A stretch of DNA of 64,000 nt from Apoderus coryli (lineage: Eukaryota; Arthropoda; Insecta; Coleoptera; Attelabidae), in NCBI GenBank assembly GCA_911728435.2, contig OU452210.1, positions 682,001 through 746,000 of the forward strand, given 5' to 3'. Shown here in pieces: positions 1 to 12,082 of the stretch; the first letter of the stretch is position 1, and each line of letters begins with the position of its first letter. The notes under the pieces were generated by a model, which did no database searches, was not told the origin of the DNA, and was given only the letters and a program-made list of their open reading frames with translations. The position numbers and the translations under genes were made by a program.

Positions 1-297
1 GAATTTGAAATGCTGATTGATACGGGCCGGGCGCTAGCATAACTGCTATTAATTTTGATACATATAGTAATAATTTTTCGACATATACATTGCGGGAAGA
101 TAACATTGTTTTGAGAGGTTATACCGGTACTTTAATAAAACCTCAGGGGTATTTCAATGCTTTAACTACTTTTAATAATAAAGTAAAAGAAATTAAATAT
201 TACGTAGTAGATAGGGGAGGTCCATGTTTGGCAGGAGATTTTCTCGCGACTATTAATAATTTGGAAAGCATTAAATCAAACTTGAAACTTGATGCGT
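1..297 (+). pseudogene. gypsy element 1: aspartic protease remnant
   Basis: This is the retropepsin region of a Ty3/gypsy polyprotein, open at the left window edge. The active-site triad Asp-Thr-Gly is readable in the first 25 bases. A stop and a frame change follow within about 15 bases, and the rest of the fold continues from about position 44 to 297 in another frame (residues such as VLRGYTGTLI and YYVVDRG). The protease would cut the Gag-Pol precursor. The break after the DTG motif makes it inactive as read. It runs straight into the RT region, as expected for the gypsy order PR-RT-RH-IN. Confidence 0.7.
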
Positions 298-1783
298 AAA
301 TATTCTGATGTTTTTGCCGATAAGTGGGGTCTATTTAAGAATGCGGGAGTTTGCCTTACGCTAAAAAAAGACGCTAAACCTATTTTTCTGAAACACAGAC
401 CAGTACCGTTGGCATATAAGAAAAAAATCGAAGAACAACTGGATGCTATGGTTAAGGACGATATATTGGAGCCAGTTAATTGGTCAGACTGGGCGACACC
501 GATTGTTCTTGTTTTGAAAGCAGATAAAACTATTAGAATATGTGGTGATTATAAATCGACAATAAACAGGTATTTTGATAAATAAATTTACTATCCTTTA
601 CCTAGAATAAATTAAATATTTGCTAAATTGAATGGTGGTGTTTTGTTTACAAAGTTAGATTTATCTAGGGCATATACTCAATGTCCTTTGGATGAATTTT
701 CACAACAAATCACTACAATAACTACTCATATAGGATTGTTTAAGATGAAGAGGATGCCATTTGGTATTACGCCAGCGAGTGCGATATTTCAGAAACATTT
801 AGAGCAGCTACTTAGCAAAATGGACGGTGTAGTAAACTACATTGACGATATTTTGGTGACAGGCCGATCGTTAGAGGAACATGTAAGAAATTTAGAAGCA
901 GTGTTGGCTAAATTGCAAGAAGCAGGTTTAACGGTGAAGCGTGACAAATGCGAGTTTTTCAAACCCGAAGTGGAGTATCTAGGATATAAAATAAGCAAAG
1001 AAGGAATGAAGAAAAGCGATAAGAAAGTAAGCGCAATAGTAAATGCTCCAAGACCCAAGACAATAACTCAGGTGAGATCATTTTGTGGATTAGTGCAATA
1101 TTATTCAAAATTTATTCCAAATTTGGCGCAGATATTGAATCCGATTTATTTTCTTTTGACAAAGCAAGCCAATGAGCAAAGTTCTAAACTCATTGAGTGG
1201 AATGAACGGTATGAAGATTCTTTTAACCTTATAAAGAAGCTAATAGCACAGGACATAGTTTTAGCACATTTTAATCCTCTTAAACCTATTATTTTAGTGG
1301 CGGACGCAAGTATGGATGGTGCATCAGCGATACTAATGCACAGAGAAGCAAATGGCGATGAAAAACCTATTGGATGTGCATCGAGAACATACATTGGTGC
1401 CGAAAAGCATTACTCTGTCATCGATAGAGAGGCTCTTGCTATAGTATTTGGACCAAAATACTTTGAACAGTATTTGTTGGGACAATCATTCATAATAAAG
1501 ACAGATCATCGTCCATTAGTGGGTTTGTTTGGTGAAACCGCAGCGTAGTCGAGACAGACTACAGCGTTGGGCAATTTATATGTCAGGGTTCAATTATAGG
1601 ATTGAATACATACGTGGAACAACGAATTATGTAACCGATTGTTTGTCGAGACTTCCGGAAGAGGGAGAGGTGTATGATGATATGGACGTAGATGAAAATT
1701 ATTTGAATTTTGCAACAACATGTAAGGAGTGGCCCATTGACGATTTGGGCATTGTGAAGACAAAATCTCTCGCGAGATCTTAG
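289..1783 (+). pseudogene. gypsy element 1: reverse transcriptase-RNase H
   Basis: Ty3/gypsy reverse transcriptase followed by RNase H. Seen directly: the RT N-terminal part (ILEPVNWSDWATPIVLV, IRICGDYK) at 289-585; a stop at 583-585; then a second open stretch at 628-1548 with the palm motif KLDLSRAY, the catalytic YIDD at about residues 71-74 of that stretch, and the RNase H start VADASMDG. A frameshift near 1540 moves the RNase H tail, which ends with ADCLSR-like residues (here VTDCLSRLPEEG), into the frame at 1529-1783. The in-frame stop and the frameshift show a dead copy. The downstream integrase is missing its N-terminal part, so a deletion lies near 1785. Confidence 0.85.
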
Positions 1784-1795
1784 ACTGAAATTAGA

Positions 1796-2736
1796 ATGCG
1801 TGAAGTCTTCGCAAGGTTGGGAATTCCAGAAGTGGTGTGCAGTGATAATGGACGTGCATTTGTGTCCGCAGAAATGGAATCATTTTTCACAAAAAATGGG
1901 ATTAAACATGTTACGATACCTCCATATCACAGCCAAAGCAACGGTGCGGCTGAAAACTCTGTCAAGACGTTTAAATCGAAACTAAGAGCGGCAATGGAGG
2001 ATCCAAACAACAGGGGTATTAATATTCATACATTGATGTCAAGATTTCTAATTAGTTACAGAAATGCTGAGCACTGCACAACGAAATGTTCGCCTGCAGA
2101 GCTCATGTTGAATAGGAAGCTCCGAACAAGACTTGATCTACTGAGAAAATCCGAAACTACTACAACAATGCAGATGAATGTGCCGGAACAAAGGATGTTC
2201 GATGCACGGGAAAAACAAATTCAAGAAAACGGTGGGAAGTGGAGAGAATTTCTACCAGGCGACGCGGTAATGGTGCGCGACTACAGAGGAGTCAATGCGA
2301 AGAGATGGGTGGAAGCAGTTATAGAGAAAAGACTGGGAAGAGCGGTATACATATGCAAGGTCAACTCAGGACAAATGTGGAAGCGACACGCAAACCAGAT
2401 ATCAAAAAGAAGCGTAGGCGACTGTAACAAGCCAACTCTGAGTACGAAAAAGAGCGGGGCGTCTAAGATTGAGTATGAAAAAGCACCCACCGCAGGTAGG
2501 TCAGACTTATCGGTAAATCCCAACACTGGCAACAGTGTTAGTTCTAATCTTGTTTAAAATTCGGCAAATAATCCATCGGTAATAAATCCCAACACTGACA
2601 ACAGTGTTAGTTCTAATCTTGTTGTAAATTCGGCAACTAATCCGTCGGTAAATTCTGATGCAAGTACACACCCAATTGCAAATCGTCCAATCAGAGCCTC
2701 GAGACAAAAACTTCCTTCCAAACTAATAGGGTTCTA
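1796..2736 (+). pseudogene. gypsy element 1: integrase core and C-terminal tail, truncated
   Basis: C-terminal two thirds of a gypsy integrase. The second and third catalytic acidic residues are visible in CSDNGRAF and in the NGAAENSVK stretch (Asp and Glu of the DDE core). The HHCC zinc finger and the first Asp are absent. Only about 10 bases separate this frame from the RNase H tail, so an internal deletion removed them. The frame stops at 2557. The same frame continues beyond the stop to about 2736 with a Ser/Asn-rich tail containing a 22-23 residue repeat, ending just before a purine-rich tract and the LTR. Confidence 0.8.
2513..2647 (+). repeat. two-unit in-frame repeat in the integrase tail
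   Basis: Two adjacent copies of 66 and 69 bases (2513-2578, 2579-2647) are about 90% alike. Both lengths are multiples of three and stay in the integrase frame. Each encodes a NPNTxNSVSSNLV-type Asn/Ser-rich segment. The first copy carries the TAA stop at 2555-2557. A third partial start follows at 2648. Confidence 0.85.
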
Positions 2737-2761
2737 GTTAGATTCTTGAGAAAGGGAGGGA

Positions 2762-2992
2762 TGTAGTGTATTTGCACTACTTAGCGCACATGCGCATAGT
2801 TTCATATAGTTTAAGGACAGCGCACGCTAAAAGTAGGGTACTGCGGTTTGAAGTGATGAACATGTACCATTGGCCATGTTCCACTGTATTAAGTATTTAT
2901 TATGTAGTAATTGTATATATGTACGTGACGTGAGAATTGTAATAAATGTATCATAGTGTATTTGTGTGTTTTAATAACTTCAATACATAACA
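2762..2992 (+). repeat. 3' LTR of gypsy element 1
   Basis: A 231-bp segment begins TGTAGTG and ends ATAACA, with TG...CA termini. It is immediately preceded by a purine-rich tract (GAGAAAGGGAGGGA at about 2748-2761) that fits a polypurine primer. An AATAAA signal lies near 2940. The 5' LTR is outside the window, so the target duplication cannot be checked. On its right the sequence continues directly into coding sequence of the minus-strand gypsy element 2, so this LTR marks an insertion into that element. Confidence 0.75.
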
Positions 2993-4112
2993 GTAATTAT
3001 TACTGCCATATTCAGATTGATAAAATGGGGAATCACATGCAAAATCTGTATTTTGCACTAAGCTATTCTCAGAACCAACACTGTGAGCTTGCAAGCTGTT
3101 TGCAGAGTTATTTGTTACAACACTTTCCCTCTCATCACTCTTACATTCTAGATATACATAGTCAGAATATTGTGAGCCCAAATTATCCCCGCTTAACAAA
3201 TTTTAATTTTTCCTATGATTAGTCCCACACCTAAATTTACTACTACTACTCCTGTCATTTACAATTCTAATAAATCGCCTGTTTCTTACAAGTATTGACC
3301 CATAGTCAGTCTTTATTTTATAGATTCTTAAACCTACTTTATGTATTATTGCACCGCCTAACCAAGAACTTCCTAGTTTTTTGAAACAAAACTCTCGTAT
3401 TAATTTTTATATCTGGTAAGTCTTTTGTACGCTTGTCATAATAAAATTTTTGAGTTTTTTGCAATTTTTTGTTGTTGTGTTTCGAGAATTTTCTATTTCG
3501 AAAATATGAGTCGGTTTTAGGTAGTAAATCTCTTAAATTTCTATTATATAAAATATTAGCTGGTGTTCGATCACCGTGGAGAGGAGTATTTCTGAATGAC
3601 AATAATGCCAAATAAGGATCCGAACCTTCATAATTACATTTCTTCAAAATACTTTTTATAGTTTGAATCTGTCTTTCGACCTCGCCATTGGAACATGGAT
3701 ATCTAGGAGAAGTTTTATGTTCTATATCCCATACTTTTACGAATTTGTTAAACAATAAACTCGAGAATTCTGGACCGTTATCAGTTATAAGAACTCTCGG
3801 CCGTGAGAAAATTGATTTTAAACTTAATATAACATTCTCTGACGTTTGATCCTTATTCAGATTGCTAATCTCTACAAATAATAATCAGTAACCAAAAGAA
3901 AGGACTGACCATTAAAATAAACTATATCGGCCCCTACTTTATGCCAGGGCAAGTCAATAACCTCGTGAGGAATCATAGGTTCCGCACTATTAGGTTTTTG
4001 AAACTGTTGACAAACCTTACAAGACAAAACCATATCCTCTATCTGCTTGTTCATTGCCGGCCAATAAAATGACAAATTCGCGGTATCTTTACATTTTTTA
4101 ATGCCTAAATGA
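2993..4112 (-). pseudogene. gypsy element 2: integrase and C-terminal tail
   Basis: Minus-strand Ty3/gypsy integrase. From 4112 downward: the second half of the HHCC zinc finger (HLGIKKC, then CKVCQQFQ), the first catalytic Asp (GADIVYFNGQ), a disruption near 3870, the second Asp (ITDNGPEF, about 3775-3800) and the catalytic Glu (NGEVERQI). The C-terminal region continues with a frame change near 3360 down to about 3000, where the LTR of element 1 interrupts it. The missing first half of the zinc finger lies 12 kb away, just beyond 16306, showing that the 4113-16306 unit inserted within this gene. Confidence 0.85.
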
Positions 4113-4142
4113 CCCTGTTGAAAATACCGTATAGAATCATAT
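4113..4142 (+). repeat. left terminal inverted repeat of the 12.2 kb element
   Basis: Thirty bases starting CCCTGTTGAAAATACC match the right end in inverted orientation with four mismatches. The left flank is GA, the presumed 2-bp target duplication. Confidence 0.8.
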
Positions 4143-4389
4143 TAAAACTTGATCTGGATCTATAAGTATCTATAAGTGAATGTAGGTTTTAATCTGGCTT
4201 TGACAAGCTCTATGTTATTTTAATAGTAATCTTATATGATTCAATATGGTTTGGGTTTATTTGGATATACATATAAAACACATCAATGGAATTGTATTGG
4301 TCTCTATAAGTTTTAAATATGATTAGATCTAATATGCCATTACAGATTCAAAACAAAGTGGGTATTATACGGATTTAATAGGTTAAAAT

Positions 4390-7100
4390 GAATAGTGTTT
4401 AATATGGAATTACTGAATAAAAATTACCATAAAACGAATTGGTTTCAATATGGATTACTAAGAAATTCTTTATTTGGAATTTATTGGTTTCAATAAGGTA
4501 TTCCAAATCAAATGTTTAATTTGGTTTTATCAGTTTGAATTAGTTTTTATGCGGCATAAAACTGCTTATTTCAATTGCGTTTAATATGGAAGTACTGAAT
4601 AAAAATTACCATGGAACGAATTGGTTTCAATATGGATTAATAAGAAATTCTTTATTTGGAATTTATTGGTTTCAATAAGGTATTCCAAATCAAATGTTTA
4701 ATTTGGTTTTATCAGTTTGAATTCGTTTTTATGCGGCATAAAACTGCTTATTTCAATTGCGTTTAATATGGAAGTACTGAATAAAAATTACCATGGAACG
4801 AATTGGTTTCAATATGGATTAATAAGAAATTCTTTATTTGGAATTTATTGGTTTCAATAAGGTATTCCAAATCAAATGTTTAATTTGGTTTTATCAGTTT
4901 GAATTCGTTTTTATGCGGCATAAAACTGCTTATTTCAATTGCGTTTAATATGGAAGTACTGAATAAAAATTACCATGGAACGAATTGGTTTCAATATGGA
5001 TTACTAAGAAATTCTTTATTTGGAATTTATTGGTTTCAATAAGGTATTCCAAATCAAATGTTTAATTTGGTTTTATCAGTTTGAATTAGTTTTTATGCGG
5101 CATAAAACTGCTTATTTCAATTGCGTTTAATATGGAAGTACTGAATAAAAATTACCATGGAACGAATTGGTTTCAATATGGATTAATAAGAAATTCTTTA
5201 TTTGGAATTTATTAGTTTCAATAAGGTATTCCAAATCAAATGTTTAATTTGGTTTTATCAGTTTGAATTCGTTTTTATGCGGCATAAAACTGCTTATTTC
5301 AATTGCGTTTAATATGGAAGTACTGAATAAAAATTACCATGGAACGAATTGGTTTCAATATGGATTAATAAGAAATTCTTTATTTGGAATTTATTAGTTT
5401 CAATAAGGTATTCCAAATCAAATGTTTAATTTGGTTTTATCAGTTTGAATTAGTTTTTATGCGGCATAAAACTGCTTATTTCAATTGCGTTTAATATGGA
5501 AGTACTGAATAAAAATTACCATGGAACGAATTGGTTTCAATATGGATTAATAAGAAATTCTTTATTTGGAATTTATTAGTTTCAATAAGGTATTCCAAAT
5601 CAAATGTTTAATTTGGTTTTATCAGTTTGAATTCGTTTTTATGCGGCATAAAACTGCTTATTTCAATTGCGTTTAATACGGAAGTACTGAATAAAAATTA
5701 CCATGGAACGAATTGGTTTCAATATGGATTAATAAGAAATTCTTTATTGGGAATTTATTGGTTTCAATAAGGCATTCCAAATCAAATGTTTAATTTGGTT
5801 TTATCAGTTTGAATTAGTTTTTATGCGGCATAAAACTGCTTATTTCAATTGCGTTTAATATGGAAGTACTGAATAAAAATTACCATGGAACGAATTGGTT
5901 TCAATATGGATTAATAAGAAATTCTTTATTTGGAATTTATTGGTTTCAATAAGGTATTCCAAATCAAATGTTTAATTTGGTTTTATCAGTTTGAATTAGT
6001 TTTTATGCGGCATAAAACTGCTTATTTCAATTGCGTTTAATATGGAAGTACTGAATAAAAATTACCATGGAACGAATTGGTTTCAATAAGGTATTCCAAA
6101 TCAAATGTTTAATTTGGTTTTATCAGTTTGAATTAGTTTTTATGCGGCATAAAACTGCTTATTTCAATTGCGTTTAATATGGAAGTACTGAATAAAAATT
6201 ACCATGGAACGAATTGGTTTCAATATGGATTAATAAGAAATTCTTTATTTGGAATTTATTAGTTTCAATAAGGTATTCCAGATCAAATGTTTAATTTGGT
6301 TTTATCAGTTTGAATTCGTTTTTATGCGGCATAAAACTGCTTATTTCAATTGCGTTTAATATGGAAGTACTGAATAAAAATTACCATGGAACGAATTGGT
6401 TTCAATATGGATTAATAAGAAATTCTTTATTTGGAATTTATTAGTTTCAATAAGGTATTCCAAATCAAATGTTTAATTTGGTTTTATCAGTTTGAATTAG
6501 TTTTTATGCGGCATAAAACTGCTTATTTCAATTGCGTTTAATATGGAAGTACTGAATAAAAATTACCATGGAACGAATTGGTTTCAATATGGATTAATAA
6601 GAAATTCTTTATTGAGAATTTATTGGTTTCAATAAGGCATTCCAAATCAAATGTTTAATTTGGTTTTATCAGTTTGAATTAGTTTTTATGCGGCATAAAA
6701 CTGCTTATTTCAATTGCGTTTAATATGGAAGTACTGAATAAAAATTACCATGGAACGAATTGGTTTCAATATGGATTAATAAGAAATTCTTTATTTGGAA
6801 TTTATTGGTTTCAATAAGGTATTCCAAATCAAATGTTTAATTTGGTTTTATCAGTTTGAATTAGTTTTTATGCGGCATAAAACTGCTTATTTCAATTGCG
6901 TTTAATATGGAAGTACTGAATAAAAATTACCATGGAACGAATTGGTTTCAATAAGGTATTCCAAATCAAATGTTTAATTTGGTTTTATCAGTTTGAATTA
7001 GTTTTTATGCGGCATAAAACTGCTTATTTCAATTGCGTTTAATATAGAATTGCTGAATAAGAATTTCCACGATGCGATTGGTTTCAATACGGATTCAATA
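4390..7100. repeat. 182-bp satellite array
   Basis: Head-to-tail repeats have a spacing of 182 bp, measured from the GAAGTACTGAAT word at 4589, 4771, 4953 and onward to 6909. About 14 canonical copies lie between one diverged copy at each edge (near 4402 and 7040). Units are well over 95% alike. Two units, near 6070 and 6935, share the same 45-bp internal deletion. No open frame runs through it. It lies beside the left TIR of the 12.2 kb element. Confidence 0.95.
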
Positions 7101-7234
7101 AAAAATTTCATTCATGTCCGTTATCCTAAATAATGCAGATTTCTTGAGCTCCTTATTTTAAGAAATTATTGCATAAAACAACACGGCGTCTTAAGTTATT
7201 AAAATAAAATATATACCTAAACATTAATAATGTA

Positions 7235-7674
7235 AGGGTTATTCTTTCGTACTGAACTAAGTGAACAATCTGAAAATTGTCAGTTCATTCACGATTGTGC
7301 GTATTGTTTCGACATCGGTCACTTCTAACAAACTGATTAAAATTCCTACCCCCGTTGCCGCTTACTGATCAAACTCTAGGTACCGGTTAGTTCGTTCAGT
7401 TAACAGTTAACCTCTAAAAGTATTGAGAGATAATAATTGGCATATGATTTCAAATCAAACCAATAAATTGTAAAAGTTTAAAACATGGATAATAATATCG
7501 TGGAAGAAATAATTTTCCAGTTTTCAGAGCAGATTTGGTTGTTTTCGAGGTTAAGTGAAAGACAATCACAAAAAAGATGATCTTTCGGTTTCGCCAAATA
7601 TTCAGTTCAGTATAATCACATTCAGTTTAATCACATTCACTTGTTCAGACCAATCACTACGAAAGAATAACCCT
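7235..7674. mobile_element. nested MITE with 17-bp TIRs
   Basis: A 440-bp non-coding segment begins AGGGTTATTCTTTCGTA and ends with its exact reverse complement. Related TGAAC/AGTGAA words continue inward on both arms. Flanking trinucleotides are TAA and TAT if the element is taken to start at GGG, which would suit a PIF/Harbinger-like MITE, but the duplication is not exact. It is nested in the 12.2 kb element. Confidence 0.65.
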
Positions 7675-7743
7675 ATAGATAGGTGAGGTCATTGTCTTTA
7701 TAAAGACAACTACTACTTTGTTTTTTGTGTTTTGACAAAATAG

Positions 7744-8149
7744 CAGTGTTCCCAATTCGGGTGTAATTACACCGTTTTGGGATATTTTGAGGTCACTGTG
7801 TGTAATTTTCTAACAACAAATTATTTGGGATAATTTGGTATAATTTAGCCGACAATGTTTTTAGTGATTTCAAATGTCAAATTGTATTTTGGTTCTTCTT
7901 TTTTTTTGGGATGACATACCATGACCGCCAGTCTGCGTGCCGCCTGTGACCACTCTTCTTTTAGTATGGCTACTGGCTATCTATAGCAAAATCCAAAAGC
8001 AGCCACAATTTCGGCGTTTTTTTTTATAGTCATTTTTAGCCTTTACGGTAAATCTTTTTAATTAGCCATTGGCAACAATGTTGTGTGTAAAGTGGTGTAA
8101 TTTGATGCTCATTCAGGGATATTTTCTGTCTAAAGTGTTGGGAACACTG
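7744..8149. mobile_element. nested hAT-type MITE
   Basis: A 406-bp segment starts CAGTGTTCCCAA and ends TTGGGAACACTG (the third-last bases vary slightly inward). Perfect 8-bp direct repeats CAAAATAG flank it at 7736-7743 and 8150-8157. An 8-bp duplication with CAGTG termini is the established signature of the hAT superfamily. No transposase is present, so it is non-autonomous. Confidence 0.9.
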
Positions 8150-8157
8150 CAAAATAG

Positions 8158-9857
8158 TTATGATTTTCTTACCGTATCCACTGTTGCCGATAACATGCTT
8201 AAACATAATATTATAATGTTATAGCTGCTCAGATTTTACAACATATTATGTTACGTCACCAAGAAAAAAAGGTCAATTGTTGGCCAATTTAGTATATAAA
8301 AAATCCTAGTACAGATTCATTAAATTCATCTTACAGTACAAATTTAGTACCAGATTTAGTGCAAAATTGTAATAATAATTATTATGTTACAACCGGCAAC
8401 GCTGACCATTTACTAATACTCAGTGTTGCCGAGGTATAGTCTTCACTATTACCAAAGACATTAATCTTTGATATTACCTACCTATATACATAATTATATA
8501 CATAGTAATTTTTACTAACGCACAGATAGGTATTCAAAATTTAATTACATTTTTTACATAAGAAAAGATAGCAAAGTATATCCAAAGAGTCACAATTGCG
8601 TTGGCATGAACATACATTTGCTCCTGGTTTTGCCTATGACATGATAACTAAATAAATAAAAAAATAACTAATAAGAAAAAAACTAAAATTGAAATAATGG
8701 ACAACCTGTAAAATATATCACCATTTATATTTTAGTTTATAATAAATATATCAAATATATATGAATATTTTATTAAGAAAATCGCGACAAAACTGCGGAT
8801 TTGACGTAAATCTGGCAACTAGTAAGTAGGTATAGTGGTTTATGCTTGACGCTTGTGAATAGTTCAGACAGAGTTCAGTGTTGCCGATTGCAGCTGACTT
8901 CTGACACGGTATAGAATTATATCATAGTATATTTCAAAATTATTCTAGAATGGGTGAAGACATGAATATTAATACAATCACATCCAGACGTGTGTGTGAA
9001 TACAACATGTATGTCGTCATAACTCAATTTTGGTAGCTTATTTAATACCTACTATTCTCTATCTATAACAATAATAGCGTATATTTATATACCTATTATC
9101 TATTATTATATTAATTGCTATGGCGCATATTTTGTTATTGCCTTTATATAAAAAGTCAAAATATCTAAATGTAATTAAAACATCTGTTGCAATCTCTATG
9201 TCGTCATTATATATATATATTCCAGAAAACAATAAAAAACTATCGTCAACTGAATAAACTCATGCATAATAATCAGACAACAAGGTCTGTAATAATCTTG
9301 ATTTTGGAATTGTCGAATAAAATATGTTACAATTTGATAATTCCCTATGAAAACACTGCTGCGGTACAATTTTTTTCTTAATCTAACCTAATACCACACA
9401 GCCACACACAAACAACACGTGTTTTGTTATGGCGTCGGTTTATGTTTTGTTTTTCATTATCAATAATATGTTAATTACTCTATATCAATTGTGTAATAAA
9501 ATAAGTGTAAATGCTAACCTAAATATATATTATAATATCTTTCATCTATGACTATCTAACAGCATAAAATAACTAAATAACTTTGTGTTGTGTGTTGTGT
9601 TGTGATTTGTTAACGACCATGTGAAAAAATTGATTCCAGGTAAGCAAATAAATTATTCTTTTTACCAAGGTATATCATTGTCTTTATAAGGAATAAAAAA
9701 CATTGCCTATGCTCTGCTAATATAATATTATAGTGTTCATTATCATTAGTACGCACGCAATGTATTAGATACACAGTAAGTATAGGCAAAGATTAATATA
9801 AATAATATATTATGTATATTAATCTTTGGTACCTATGGTTATTTGTATAAAATACAG
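8158..9857. other. non-coding interior of the 12.2 kb element
   Basis: No convincing gene. The sequence is AT-rich with short hairpins (GGCAACGCTGA near 8395 faces TCAGTGTTGCC near 8429). A GTGTTGTGTGTTGTGTTGTG run lies near 9585-9604. A good splice-donor context (CCAG then GTAAGC) at 9639/9640 could end a 5' exon of the candidate gene that follows. A short open stretch at 9187-9381 is AT-rich and has no recognisable features. Confidence 0.4.
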
Positions 9858-11133
9858 GTTGATTGCTGGTCGATGGTATATTGGAAGTTTTGCGACAAGC
9901 AACCATACGATTGTTTTGAAAATGTAAGTGATTATTCAGATCAACCTAATACGACAGCTAATTGTGTGTATTAGCTGTACTAATACCTAATCTATCAGCA
10001 TACAATAATATTGTCACTATAATATGTAATTTGGGTGAAGTGGTAGAATACATTTATTCTTGTGAACTTTATCAACGTTAATAAAGAAAAAAACGTTTTA
10101 ATAGTAGTCTACCTAATTAACTATATCGAAAAAATCCAACTTAAGTAATTACTTACATTTTCAAAATATTCGTACTTAGTTACTTTTCCCAAAACAACAA
10201 AACAAAGTGTATACCATCAACCAGAATACACCCTGTACATATAGGTACTGTAATAATAGATATTTCACCACAATCAATTAATAAAACAAATGTGTTAAAT
10301 TTTCCAAAACGGTGAAATATGGAACATTATTCGTAGTTATTTTAACAATTTTTATTTTATTAAATTTTCTTCAATTTATACACACATTTAAGACTTTTGG
10401 GAGATGAAAGAAGATCTAAAGAATTAATGATAATTTATTATTATATTAAGAATTGAGAATTAATGACAATATTTAAGAACTTTTTACTCTTTTTAGTATG
10501 GGGTATGCTTATCTCAGATTCCTTGATGATGATATAGTACAGGAGATTGGATTGGATTGGATCACCGAAGATATAAAAAACTTACAAACCTTTGTATTTT
10601 ATATATTGAAGGTATTTTTGCTAGTTTTATTATTGATTACTTTTTAAATTTATATTCGTCTGTAAATCTAAATAAATCATGTTGTTTTAGACGATATTGA
10701 TGCTCTGAAAACGCAGATAAGCGAAAAAAACGCAGATAAGGGAAAAGCGAATTAAAATGTTAAACCCAGAGGAAATTCTGAAAGAAAATTCACGAAAGCC
10801 AATGAGACTAAATAATTTGAGGGAACAACTGAAAGCAACAAATGAGTTATTAAATGTTCAATGGTTGCAAAAAATACCTTCGACGTTGTTTCAAAACTAA
10901 GTAAGAGTGAAATCATATTATTTAGCTTTATCCATCTAGTACTTAGTAGTTTATAAAGTGTTTGCTTGCTAGTTTTGTAGAAACTGTGTTCTTGGTCCTT
11001 ACCAAAACAAAAAGTTAGTCATGACTTGAAATTTTTTTTAGATGGGATGAAAAATAATAATTTAAAAGAGAATACGGAAACCTCTGAAGAAATAAACGTA
11101 GAGAGTGAAGATATTTTAGACAATAAGACATGA
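9858..11133 (+). pseudogene. candidate multi-exon gene inside the satellite element (unknown)
   Basis: Four exon-like blocks are bounded by AG and GT: 9858-9923, 10497-10611, 10691-10900 and 11042-11133. The first two join in frame: LIAGRWYIGSF... reads across into MGYAYLRFLDDDIVQEIGLD. The third block reads DIDALKTQISEKNADK in one frame and MLNPEEILKENSRKPMRLNN in another, so it carries a frame break. The last block is acidic (ENTETSEEINVESEDIL) and ends in TGA at 11131. A 5' exon may end at 9639. Sequence composition inside the blocks is visibly more coding-like than around them. I recognise no family. Because it sits alone between the two satellite arrays, it could be the remains of the element's own protein gene or a captured host gene. 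Confidence 0.4.
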
Positions 11134-12082
11134 GGAACGGAAAGTTAGTATTATTCAATAACAATTTTATGTTATACTTTTTTCTATAAAAAAAGTCCTA
11201 CCATCTTTATTTTATAGTCGACAAAAATATTGGGTTTACTTTTTATCCGTTTTATACACTTTTCACGGGATTCTCTAAGGCACTCATTTTATATCGCGTA
11301 TGTAGACCAAGTTTACTATGTGGCTATGTGGTGTATCTGCTGTCTTCAGGCAAGCCCAGAGATTTTTAGGTAGTTATGTTTTTTTTTATTTTGCCAAAAG
11401 TTCAGAACTTAGAAGAAATGTTCAGTAGTATGGTTTACCAAATTTGGTTCAACAAGTACTTATTTACGTATAAAATGACCTAAAACACTTATTTATGATT
11501 ACAGTTTCTACTTACGAAACATGTTTTGCTACCGTTTTTATGTCATTTGATAAAACTGACGTTGTTTGTGTTATTACTATAATTATTAGACAATTAAGCA
11601 CACGTCTTACCACTTCATTTCAAATCACTTTTATTTTATTTTCAAGTGATGTTGACTAAGCATTTTAGTTCTCCTTTGAAGATGCTAACATTGTTACCAA
11701 AACGCGCGTATACACTAAAACATTATGTTTGGTGAAGTGATAAATCGTACTTGTTTCTACTCATCGATTAAGTATTATTAATATTTTGCTATATAAAATA
11801 TTTTATATTTTGTTTTAGGTGAACATTGAGACAAATATTGACATGTAATTTTAAAATAGAAAAAAAGTACATGTAACCGAGTGCAGACTTTTTTTTGCTT
11901 CCACAAATCCCAAAGTTATGGTTTTTTAAAACAATAATTCTAGACATATATAAAAAATAATAATAAATGAAAATTAATTCGACGAAGAGGTAAGTAATTC
12001 TATAATACTATAGACCTTAACGTTTTTCAACAAAATTGAAGAGTTATAATTTATTTATAATAATATACAGGGATTTACATTT
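11134..12082. other. non-coding, between the candidate gene and the 110-bp array
   Basis: I see no gene, no clear inverted repeat and no tandem repeat here. It is AT-rich with several poly-T runs. Confidence 0.5.

Noticed and set aside
9187..9381. 64-codon open frame in the satellite element
   Set aside because: AT-rich composition, no motif, no splice context, and no copy to compare.
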